A stretch of DNA of 6,634 nucleotides from Candidatus Omnitrophota bacterium (GTDB taxonomy: Bacteria; Omnitrophota; Koll11; VGKN01). Below are positions 1 through 6,597 of the stretch, piece by piece; position 1 is the stretch's first letter; each line of letters opens with the position of its first letter. The position numbers were made by a program, and so were the translations under genes. The stretch lies in contig VGKN01000090.1 in the NCBI GenBank assembly GCA_016867055.1, forward strand, positions 1-6,634, in the 5' to 3' direction. A model generated the notes under the pieces. That model searched no databases. It was not told the origin of the DNA and was given only the letters and a program-made list of their open reading frames with translations.

Positions 1-3000
1 TGCAACGAGCATGCTTTCAGGATATTCCTCTAAAATCAACTTGTACTCTTTTAATGAACTTATTAGGTCTTTTTTAGTATAGTATAATTCTGCCAGATAG
101 GTTTTAAGTCTAATGGTCTCTATATTCTTTGGGTATACATCTATAAGTTCCCTGATTTTGTTTATGGAGGAATTTATATCTTTGAAGGAGTTAGTATAAT
201 ATATCTTAGCAAGCTCTATGTACGCTTTATCTGACCATTCATCGGGTGCAGGGGTTTTCATTAACATCTCATATTCTCCTACAGCCTCCTCAAAAGCAGC
301 CTCTGCCTCAAGTGTCTTAGCTATTCTAAAATGCGCATAATTTCTGAGGCTGCTTATTGGGATATCCAATATTTTTTGACAAAGTTTTCTCGCAAATTGC
401 CATTTATTGGCAGAATAAAATCTATCAGTAACCTCTCTTAGTTCATTCTGTAAATCTTCTATATTCTTAGCCGATTTGATGTCAAAATAAAGTAGATATA
501 GATTTAGCGAGGTCTGATAGTCTCTTTCATCAAATTTCAACCGTGCCTCTTCTCGTAATCTTTCTAAAACCATTGATGCCTGCTCACTTTGAGAGAGTTT
601 TATAAACTCTGCCTTTAATTTTAGGGCGTAATCCTGCTGATTCATCTCTTTAAGTATATTAGAGAACCTGCCTAATTTTAAGATATTTAAAGAAGGACTA
701 TCTGAATAATTTGATATAATAGTAGCGAGTTTTTTCAACGATTCTTCTGTCTTATTAAATCTATAGCTACCTATATCTATAAGAAGATTTAGAAATAATA
801 AATCTGCCTTTAATTTTTTTTCTATATCCCCCCTGAGTAATTGGATTATGATTTCATTTGCTTGGCTATAATAAACAGATTTATTTTTCAAATACCTCCT
901 AAATGAATCAAGGGTTGAATCCTTTCTCAGATTTTCTATCTCTTTTAAATAGGTATAGGCTATTAGGTAATTAAGGAAGGATGTCTTGGTTTTATCTTCT
1001 AATGTAGCGCAATAATCCTTTAACCCATTAATAAGATGTTCAAATTGAGATTCTGTCTTTGGTTCATCCCATATCCTATTAAAAACTCCTTGGAGTTTAT
1101 CTAAATCGGCTTCTTTGATTTCTCTTAAGAATTCCTCTTCAGCGAATTTTATTTTTGAGGGTTTTTCATCAATCTTGACTTTTTTAAATCCTGCTAATTC
1201 AATGGCCTGTTGTACATTCAAATTTTTCATAAATGTATCCCAAACAAAAGAGGTTCTTGCATTCTCAACCATTATCAAGATTATTCCCGCGCCAAGGCCA
1301 TAATATACACCGCAATACCAGTTGTCATCCAAATTAAATGAATCCTTAATTCCATACCTTCCCCAGAGCTCAGGATAGTGATATAAAAGATACCTAAGTG
1401 TATCCAATGAAACAAAGGGAGTAAATGGCATTGAGCCAGCTGGTCCACTTGGGGATATGGTACCATCAAATATGGGCTTTTTTGAGCCACAGGGATAGGC
1501 ACCGTAGTGCATAGTATATTCATCTCGTAGCCTCATGGAGGTAATACCCCAACTATAAGGACCAAGGGTTTTATATCTGTATGAATTATCAATACAGAAG
1601 TTTCTATTTGCTAAGGTTGCACTAATAGAATTCCTCCACCAGTCAATTCCCTCTTTGTCAATAAGTCCTCTAAAATCAAAAAAACTATGAGCATATTGAT
1701 AAGTAAATAATGCGCCATGCCAAGATATTATAAAGGGCTCACCCTTTGCATAAGCGGCCTTTTCTTTTTTAAAGGAATAAAAAACCTCAGGACCTACCCT
1801 ATAATCTGTGGAACCTATTGCCAAAAGCGAGAGGAGCATAACCTCATCTGTGTAATAATCCCACCAGGAATCTAAAAGTTTTCCATCCGGAAACCAACCC
1901 ATATAGAATTGGCCTTTATGTTCTTTTGAAGTTTTATCTAAAAACTTATCCCATCTTATAGACCTGTAGAGTTTGTCTGCTTTTTCTTTAACCTTGCCCC
2001 CAAAGTACTCCCCGCAGACTATTACACCACATACAAGAATAGCTGTATCCACAGTAGAAATCTCGCTCTCCCCAAACCTTTTAGCAGTATTTGTATCAAG
2101 AAAATGATAGAATCCATCGTTTCCTTCTGCCGCAACCTCAAACTTATTTTTAGGCTCTCCTAAGAATGTATCTATGGTCTTATACGCCCTTTCCCTTGCT
2201 GTCTCTTTATCAATCCAGCCATTCTTTGCCCCTATTGTTAGTGCCGCAAGCCCAAAGCCAGTAGAGGCTATACTTGAATAATTATTGTAGATATTATCCA
2301 GAAATAGCCCGGTATTTTGAGACTGATTCTCCTTAAAAAAATTAAACGCCCTTTCCTCAATCTTTATTAAGAACTCCTCATCGGTTAATTCCTTAACGCT
2401 TATTGGCCCAACCTTCTCGGTTTTAGATTCCCCGCCATCAATGTAAGTTGCAATAGCCCTTAGATAATATCCCTGGTCAGCTAGTAAATTAAATGTATCA
2501 AATTTGACATTATAATTAGTATCAGTTGTGTCATAGTCAAAACCTATTATCTTCCAAATTAGATTATCCTTGCTATATTCAAACCTGACAGATTCAATCG
2601 CAGGGTTTTCTAAAATAGAATCGCAGTCTATGGAAAGCTCTGTCATTCCTTCAAGGAAACCTATATCAGAGATTCTATTTCTATTTATCCTTAAGGTATC
2701 AAGTTTAGGTTTATTTAACTGTATTGGTTTTTCTCTGGATAGATAACTGGGCTCGGTGCGACCAAAGATTAATTCATCTATATATATTGCTCCTAAATTT
2801 TTATCTTGCCCAGAATGTTCAAATACAAATACAATTTCTAAAATCTTAGTAGGATCTTTTATTTCTTTAAATGCTGAGAGTGGAACAGTTAATTTCTTCC
2901 AATCTCTTGAAATCCTATTCTTTAAAAAATCCTTTAAATTTACACTTGAAGCAATATCCTCCTTTATATTAAATCTTCTATCAGAGTTTGCATCTTGATG

Positions 3001-3405
3001 TAACTCTAATTTTACACTTTCGCCACCTTTTTCACCTCTTATCCAGAACGAGAGATAGTTACACTCTTTTAGATAATCGGTGCCTTCTATCCTTCCAAGA
3101 CTATCCTCTTTGGCAAGTTTTATCCAAAAGAAGGCGAAACTGTTCTTTTCTTTTACATCAAATGAAACCTTAAGGGAACTTCCAGAATTGCCAAAGGTTA
3201 AAGCCTCTTTGCTTATAAAATCTAAGACACAAACTCCCGGAGGAGTTTTTTTAGAGTTAATCTCTCCAACAAGTAGATTAGAAAAGACTCCCCTATCAAA
3301 ATTATCTATAACGACTGTTTTACTTGAGACTAAAAGCCCATAGGATTTAAAACAAAAGGAGAGAAATAACGCGGATAGCACTAATAAAATTCTTAGTTTA
3401 AACAT
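1..3405 (-). CDS. Exported Glycoamylase-like (COG5368/PF10091, GH144-related) hydrolase with carbohydrate-binding-like N-terminus and TPR-type C-terminus; 3' end beyond window
   Basis: The frame is open for all 1135 codons from ATG (3405-3403) to the window edge, so the C-terminus is missing. Residues 1-23 form a signal peptide: basic FKLR, a hydrophobic run, then SYG as a plausible signal peptidase I site. Residues about 30-215 resemble a galactose-binding/CBM-type beta-sandwich (VVIDNFDRG start, WKKLTVPLSAF near 169-179, IYIDELIF near 207-214). Residues about 265-337 look like an Ig/FN3-type module. Residues about 345-742 match the Glycoamylase-like family along its length: ERAFNFF (351), SSIASTGFGLAA (377-388), STVDTA (450-455), WDYYTDEVMLL (515-525), YAHSFFDFRG (571-580), TLANRNFCIDN (597-607), PFTPFVSLDTLR (660-671), MVENARTSFVW (712-722). 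Known relatives include GH144 endo-beta-1,2-glucanases, so cleavage of a glucan in the periplasm or outside the cell is plausible. The true substrate is unknown. D453, E466, D516 and E521 are candidate catalytic acids by conservation only. Residues about 945-1135 are amphipathic helices with TPR/BamD-like spacing. The start overlaps fabD by 13 nt, with only a weak AAAGAG upstream. The family call is firm; the function is not. Confidence 0.88.
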   Translation of the reverse strand, partial: MFKLRILLVLSALFLSFCFKSYGLLVSSKTVVIDNFDRGVFSNLLVGEINSKKTPPGVCVLDFISKEALTFGNSGSSLKVSFDVKEKNSFAFFWIKLAKEDSLGRIEGTDYLKECNYLSFWIRGEKGGESVKLELHQDANSDRRFNIKEDIASSVNLKDFLKNRISRDWKKLTVPLSAFKEIKDPTKILEIVFVFEHSGQDKNLGAIYIDELIFGRTEPSYLSREKPIQLNKPKLDTLRINRNRISDIGFLEGMTELSIDCDSILENPAIESVRFEYSKDNLIWKIIGFDYDTTDTNYNVKFDTFNLLADQGYYLRAIATYIDGGESKTEKVGPISVKELTDEEFLIKIEERAFNFFKENQSQNTGLFLDNIYNNYSSIASTGFGLAALTIGAKNGWIDKETARERAYKTIDTFLGEPKNKFEVAAEGNDGFYHFLDTNTAKRFGESEISTVDTAILVCGVIVCGEYFGGKVKEKADKLYRSIRWDKFLDKTSKEHKGQFYMGWFPDGKLLDSWWDYYTDEVMLLSLLAIGSTDYRVGPEVFYSFKKEKAAYAKGEPFIISWHGALFTYQYAHSFFDFRGLIDKEGIDWWRNSISATLANRNFCIDNSYRYKTLGPYSWGITSMRLRDEYTMHYGAYPCGSKKPIFDGTISPSGPAGSMPFTPFVSLDTLRYLLYHYPELWGRYGIKDSFNLDDNWYCGVYYGLGAGIILIMVENARTSFVWDTFMKNLNVQQAIELAGFKKVKIDEKPSKIKFAEEEFLREIKEADLDKLQGVFNRIWDEPKTESQFEHLINGLKDYCATLEDKTKTSFLNYLIAYTYLKEIENLRKDSTLDSFRRYLKNKSVYYSQANEIIIQLLRGDIEKKLKADLLFLNLLIDIGSYRFNKTEESLKKLATIISNYSDSPSLNILKLGRFSNILKEMNQQDYALKLKAEFIKLSQSEQASMVLERLREEARLKFDERDYQTSLNLYLLYFDIKSAKNIEDLQNELREVTDRFYSANKWQFARKLCQKILDIPISSLRNYAHFRIAKTLEAEAAFEEAVGEYEMLMKTPAPDEWSDKAYIELAKIYYTNSFKDINSSINKIRELIDVYPKNIETIRLKTYLAELYYTKKDLISSLKEYKLILEEYPESMLVA

Positions 3406-4340
3406 ATCTCTTTGATATTATCCCTAAACCTTTCTAAAGACCCCGCATCTTCAATATTATAAACAACTGCTTGTGAAGTTATCCTTCTTATAAGCCCTTT
3501 TAAAACATTTCCAGGGCCTATTTCTATGAATCTGGATACATTGTTTTTAATCATATAACGGACGGATTCTTCCCATCTTGTAGCATGATTCACCTGTTTT
3601 ATCAGATTATCCTTTATAATCTCTTTATCTATAGTAGCCTCTGCTGAGAGATTGCTTATGAGGGGAATCCTTGCGCAAGAAAAATTAACCCCTTCAATAT
3701 AGGACTTTAATAAATTACTTGCCTCATTCATTAAGGAAGAGTGAAACGGTCCGCTTACCTCAAGCAGGGATACCTTTTTTGCCCCCCCTTGCTTTGCAAG
3801 CAAACCAGCATTTTCTATATCAGAGATTTTTCCAGATATAACCACCTGTCCGGGTGAATTAAGATTTGCTATTTCAGTGTTTGTATCTTTGCATATCTCA
3901 TTTACAGTTTCAACAGACAAACCAATTATTGCAAGCATCCCCCCAGGATTTTTTGAACTAGCACTTTCCATAAAAATCCCTCTTTTCCTTACCAGCATAA
4001 CTGTATCCGCAAACTTAAGCACCCCAGAGGCTACTAACGCAGAATATTCTCCAAGGCTTAAGCCCGCTGTAAAATAGGGCTTGCCAATAATAGGACCGTA
4101 TAATTCCTCAAATATCCTTAAAGTGGCTATGCTCACAGTTAAAACTGCAACCTGACAGTTTTTAGTCTCGGAGAGTTCTTTCTGGGGACCCTCAAAACAG
4201 AGACGGCTTAGATTAAAATCCAAAATCTTATCTGCTTCATTGAAAATTTCTCTTGTCTGCGGAAAGTTTCCATAGATGGATTTTCCCATACCCACATATT
4301 GGGCACCCTGACCAGGGAATACATAAGCAAACCTCACCAT
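3393..4340 (-). CDS. fabD: Malonyl-CoA:ACP transacylase
   Basis: This cytoplasmic enzyme transfers malonyl from malonyl-CoA to acyl carrier protein, supplying the extender unit for type II fatty-acid synthesis. The 315-residue length is normal for FabD. It opens with FPGQGAQ (8-14; Gln11 is the usual oxyanion-hole residue). The nucleophile elbow is GLSLGEY (93-99) with Ser95 as the acyl-carrying nucleophile. Arg120 in KRGIFM is the expected malonyl-carboxylate-binding arginine, and His200 in GPFH is the catalytic base. The C-terminal FIEIGPGNVLKGL (271-283) is also typical. The residue before Ser95 is Leu, not the His of the E. coli GHSLGE motif. This variant also occurs in other bacterial FabDs and should not abolish activity. 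The ATG lies within the end of fabH (7-nt overlap, ATGGTGA), which suggests translational coupling. A GTG at codon 2 is a possible alternative start. The gene end overlaps the next gene by 13 nt. Confidence 0.96.
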   Translation of the reverse strand: MVRFAYVFPGQGAQYVGMGKSIYGNFPQTREIFNEADKILDFNLSRLCFEGPQKELSETKNCQVAVLTVSIATLRIFEELYGPIIGKPYFTAGLSLGEYSALVASGVLKFADTVMLVRKRGIFMESASSKNPGGMLAIIGLSVETVNEICKDTNTEIANLNSPGQVVISGKISDIENAGLLAKQGGAKKVSLLEVSGPFHSSLMNEASNLLKSYIEGVNFSCARIPLISNLSAEATIDKEIIKDNLIKQVNHATRWEESVRYMIKNNVSRFIEIGPGNVLKGLIRRITSQAVVYNIEDAGSLERFRDNIKEICLN

Positions 4341-5317
4341 CTTAGAACAAGCGCTCCCCAGGTAAGACCGCCGCCAAAGGCAACCAAAACTACAATATCT
4401 CCTCTTTTAATTTTGCCTGTAGATACTGCCTCGTATAAAGCCACAGGCGTAGAGGCGGCTGACATATTTCCGCATCTATCTATATTAAGGAATGCCCTGT
4501 CCTTTGAAAACCCCAATTTTTTAAGGACTGCTTCTATAATCCTGAGATTTGCCTGATGGGGTATAACACAATCTACATTCTTTTCTGTAAGATTAGCCTT
4601 CAGGAGGGCTTTGTTCACAGAATCTACCATCGCCCTGACTGCGATTTTAAAGACCTCGTTGCCCTCCATCTTTAAAAAGCCAAGTTTATTATCCAATGTC
4701 TTATGGGTTGTGGGTAATTTAGAACCGCCTGCGGGAATCTTTAGAAGGTCCGCAAATGTTCCGTCTGAGCCCATATACGTTGACAATAATCCTCCCTCTC
4801 TAACCATACCCAGCACACAGGCGCCTGCCCCATCTCCAAACAGAACGCACGTTGAACGGTCCTGCCAATCAACGAACCTTGATATTATCTCTGCGCCTAT
4901 TACAAGGGCATATCTAGAAGGATTATTTTTGATATAATCACTTGCAGTGCTAACTGCAAATATAAATCCAGAGCAGGCTGCGTTTATATCATAACAAGCA
5001 GCCTCTTTTATGTCAAGTTTTGCCTGGACTATACAGGAGGTAGAAGGCATAATCATATCCGGAGTAATTGTTGCTACAATAATTAGACCTATATCCTCTT
5101 TTTTTATCCCAGCATTCTTAATAGCAATGCCTGCGGCAAATACTGCTAAATCGCTTGTAGCCAATTCTGGGGGAGCAATATGCCTTGAGTTTATACCTGT
5201 CCTTGTTCTTATCCACTCATCGCTTGTGTTGACCATTTTCTCAAGGTCAAAGTTTGTAAGCACCTTTTGAGGAAGATAGGCACCAAGTCCTAATATACCT
5301 ACTCTTTTATCTCCCAT
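4334..5317 (-). CDS. fabH: Beta-ketoacyl-ACP synthase III (KAS III)
   Basis: This cytoplasmic enzyme catalyses the first condensation of fatty-acid synthesis, joining an acyl-CoA primer to malonyl-ACP to give a beta-ketoacyl-ACP. The 327-residue length is standard. The N-terminal half carries TSDEWIRTRTGI (31-42), a FabH signature, and the nucleophilic Cys115 in NAACSGF. The C-terminal half carries His254 in IPHQAN (252-257) and Asn284 in CGNMSAAS, completing the Cys-His-Asn triad that separates FabH from FabB/FabF (Cys-His-His). The glycine-rich end FGGGLTWGA (314-322) is also typical. The ATG has AGGAGA at 5331-5326, 8 nt upstream. The gene follows plsX after an unusually long 235-nt gap of inverted repeats and overlaps fabD by 7 nt. 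Primer preference (acetyl or branched) cannot be read from the sequence by eye. Confidence 0.97.
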   Translation of the reverse strand: MGDKRVGILGLGAYLPQKVLTNFDLEKMVNTSDEWIRTRTGINSRHIAPPELATSDLAVFAAGIAIKNAGIKKEDIGLIIVATITPDMIMPSTSCIVQAKLDIKEAACYDINAACSGFIFAVSTASDYIKNNPSRYALVIGAEIISRFVDWQDRSTCVLFGDGAGACVLGMVREGGLLSTYMGSDGTFADLLKIPAGGSKLPTTHKTLDNKLGFLKMEGNEVFKIAVRAMVDSVNKALLKANLTEKNVDCVIPHQANLRIIEAVLKKLGFSKDRAFLNIDRCGNMSAASTPVALYEAVSTGKIKRGDIVVLVAFGGGLTWGALVLRW

Positions 5318-5325
5318 TAAAAAAA

Positions 5326-5331
5326 TCTCCT
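5326..5331 (-). promoter_or_regulatory. Ribosome binding site of fabH
   Basis: AGGAGA read on the minus strand lies 8 nt before the fabH ATG, separated by a T-rich spacer. It supports the start at 5317. It lies outside the 192-bp repeat unit, so the fabH translation signal was not supplied by that unit. Confidence 0.8.
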
Positions 5332-5363
5332 ACGGCAAAAAACAAAATTTAAAAGGGTTTACC

Positions 5364-5420
5364 CCGTTAGAGAAAGCCGCCGATTTTTAATCGGTGGTTA
5401 TCTCTGATTAAAGCTAACGG
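5364..5420 (-). repeat. Nested hairpin in the left half of the repeat unit
   Basis: Three nested stems can form. The outer is CCGTTAG (5364-5370) with CTAACGG (5414-5420). The middle is AGAGA (5369-5373) with TCTCT (5401-5405), which overlaps the outer stem by two bases, so both cannot form in full. The inner is CCGCCGATT (5377-5385) with AATCGGTGG (5389-5397), closing a 3-nt loop with one non-Watson-Crick position. In the minus-strand transcript it would sit shortly before the fabH ribosome binding site. No U-run follows the stem, so it is not a canonical terminator. Confidence 0.65.
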
Positions 5421-5426
5421 TGGTTT

Positions 5427-5464
5427 TCTACCTATCGCCTGCCTGACACGGCAGTCAGGGTAGA
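5427..5464. repeat. Central GC-rich palindrome of the repeat unit
   Basis: CCTGAC (5442-5447) pairs with GTCAGG (5454-5459) around a 6-nt loop. TCTAC (5427-5431) pairs outside it with GTAGA (5460-5464), leaving a one-sided 10-nt bulge. GTGGT (5420-5424) and ACCAC (5475-5479) could extend the symmetry further. It lies near the midpoint of the 192-bp unit, so the unit is roughly symmetric about this palindrome. It is more GC-rich than its surroundings. Confidence 0.55.
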
Positions 5465-5495
5465 CAACAATGCCACCACAAGCAGCAGACCGTTT

Positions 5496-5526
5496 ACCCT
5501 GTTAGAAAATTCTTTTCTAATGGGGT
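5496..5526. repeat. Hairpin formed by two facing copies of the core motif
   Basis: ACCCTGTTAGAAAA (5496-5509) faces TTTTCTAATGGGGT (5513-5526) across a 3-nt loop, with 12 of 14 positions complementary. The two remaining positions would be G-U wobbles in a plus-strand RNA but A-C mismatches in a minus-strand RNA. It begins 27 nt after the plsX stop codon in the direction of transcription. It lacks a trailing U-run, so a role as terminator is not supported. It might protect the 3' end of plsX RNA. Confidence 0.6.
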
Positions 5527-5552
5527 GAAAGAATCTTGTTCTCTAACGGGGT

Positions 5553-6542
5553 TTACTGCGCAGTTATCGCCTCTACAATCTTTTCATTTATTCTGTGAGA
5601 AACAAATTCACAAGCCACCCTTATAGCATTCTTTATGGCTTTGCTTGAAGAATGACCATGGCTTATAATACATATACCATCTACTCCCAAAAGTGGTGCG
5701 CCACCATATTCTGAATAATCTATCTTCTTCTTAAGAGTCATAAATGCAGGGATACTTAAAAAGGCACCTATCCTTGTAAAAAAATTCCTTTTAAGTTCCC
5801 TCTTCAATAACTTACTCATAGTCTCTGCGAGACTTTCTGAGACCTTTAATACAACGTTTCCAACAAGTCCATCACATACGATAACATCGCTTTTGCCTGT
5901 AAATATATCCCTTCCCTCCACATTTCCTATAAAGTTAATCTTGGATGACTGTAGTAACCTATAAGATTCTTTTAGAAAATCTGTCCCCTTTGTTTCCTCT
6001 TCTCCTACATTCAATAACCCAACCTTGGGTTGTGTTTTATTTAATATATGCTCAAAATAAATTGTTCCCATAATAGCATATTGATAGAGATGCTCTGGCT
6101 TAGGGTCTATATTTGCACCTACATCTATTAAAAGACTTACATCAATAAGATTGGGCATTATGACTGCTATAGCTGGCCTTTCGATCCCCTTCAATAAACC
6201 AAGCATCAACACGCTGGCACAAGCCACAGCCCCAGTATTTCCTGCTGAGACAAATGCATCCGCTTTCTTCTCTCTTAAAAGATTTATGCCAACATTAATA
6301 GAGGAGTCTTTTTTTCTTCTAACGCTTATGGCAGGAGATTCATCCATTTCTATGATTTCACTTGCGTGGTTTACTTCAATTCTTTCTTTTGGGTAATTAT
6401 ATTTAGAAAGCTCACCTTCTATTCTACCTTTATCACCAGTAAGGATTATGCTAAGATTGTATTCATTTACCGCTTCTACAGCACCCCTTACAGTGACAAA
6501 GGGTGCGTTATCGCCTCCCATACTGTCAACAACTATTCTCAA
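5553..6542 (-). CDS. plsX: Phosphate acyltransferase (acyl-ACP to acyl-phosphate)
   Basis: PlsX converts acyl-ACP and phosphate to acyl-phosphate, the donor used by PlsY to make lysophosphatidic acid, and so links fatty-acid synthesis to phospholipid synthesis. It is a soluble, peripherally membrane-associated enzyme. The 329-residue length is typical. Family signatures run in order: VDSMGGDNAP (5-14), SAGNTGA (99-105), LIDVGAN (138-144), NVGEEETKG (178-186), GNVEGRD (206-212), CDGLVGN (223-229) and YGGAPLLGVDG (279-289). The start is TTG (6542-6540). A strong GAGGAGG lies 7 nt upstream, and an in-frame TAA directly before the TTG excludes a longer product. The next ATG (codon 8, in SMGGD) would cut away the first strand of the fold. 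The upstream neighbour, often rpmF, is not in the window. The TAA stop abuts the right end of the inverted-repeat unit. Confidence 0.96.
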   Translation of the reverse strand: MRIVVDSMGGDNAPFVTVRGAVEAVNEYNLSIILTGDKGRIEGELSKYNYPKERIEVNHASEIIEMDESPAISVRRKKDSSINVGINLLREKKADAFVSAGNTGAVACASVLMLGLLKGIERPAIAVIMPNLIDVSLLIDVGANIDPKPEHLYQYAIMGTIYFEHILNKTQPKVGLLNVGEEETKGTDFLKESYRLLQSSKINFIGNVEGRDIFTGKSDVIVCDGLVGNVVLKVSESLAETMSKLLKRELKRNFFTRIGAFLSIPAFMTLKKKIDYSEYGGAPLLGVDGICIISHGHSSSKAIKNAIRVACEFVSHRINEKIVEAITAQ

Positions 6543-6549
6543 TTATCAA

Positions 6550-6556
6550 CCTCCTC
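6550..6556 (-). promoter_or_regulatory. Ribosome binding site deciding the TTG start of plsX
   Basis: GAGGAGG on the minus strand lies 7 nt upstream of TTG (6542-6540), an ideal spacing. In-frame TAA and overlapping TGA stops sit between them. The site is what makes the TTG start convincing. I see no clear -35/-10 pair in the remaining upstream sequence, so plsX may be transcribed from further upstream. Confidence 0.85.
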
Positions 6557-6597
6557 TAATCCACACCTCAACGCTAATATCAAAGAAAATTACTCCC

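Larger units (their letters stand above)
5361..5552. repeat. 192-bp inverted-repeat unit between plsX and fabH (MITE-like or REP-cluster-like)
   Basis: The left end ACCCCGTTAGAGA (5361-5373) and the right end TCTCTAACGGGGT (5540-5552) are perfect 13-bp inverted repeats. Inside are three more, degenerate copies of the same core: CTAACGGTGGT (5414-5424), ACCCTGTTAG (5496-5505) and CTAATGGGGT (5517-5526). With the ends this makes five copies, two in one orientation and three in the other. There is no open frame of note, so it encodes no transposase. It fills most of the plsX-fabH gap, and its right end touches the plsX stop codon. The geometry fits a non-autonomous miniature element or a cluster of palindromic repeats. 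No clear target-site duplication is visible, so its mode of movement is unknown. Confidence 0.72.

Noticed and set aside
1115..3343. Several 60-87 codon open frames, some on the plus strand and one on the minus strand, in the left half
   Set aside because: All lie inside the 1135-codon minus-strand hydrolase frame, which matches a known family. Their translations have no recognisable features or ribosome sites.
3340..3405. Lipoprotein signal (Cys18) in the hydrolase
   Set aside because: The residues before the Cys read LSF, and Phe at -1 does not fit a lipobox. A standard signal peptidase I site after residue 23 fits better.
5361..5552. Rho-independent terminator between plsX and fabH
   Set aside because: The hairpins are not followed by a U-run in the direction of transcription. 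fabH and fabD downstream show no clear promoter of their own.
5361..5552. CRISPR array
   Set aside because: The copies are short, degenerate, in both orientations and irregularly spaced, so there is no repeat-spacer pattern.
3877..6396. Plus-strand open frames of 66-108 codons opposite fabD, fabH and plsX
   Set aside because: They are antisense to well-conserved enzymes with complete motifs and are explained by codon bias of the real genes.
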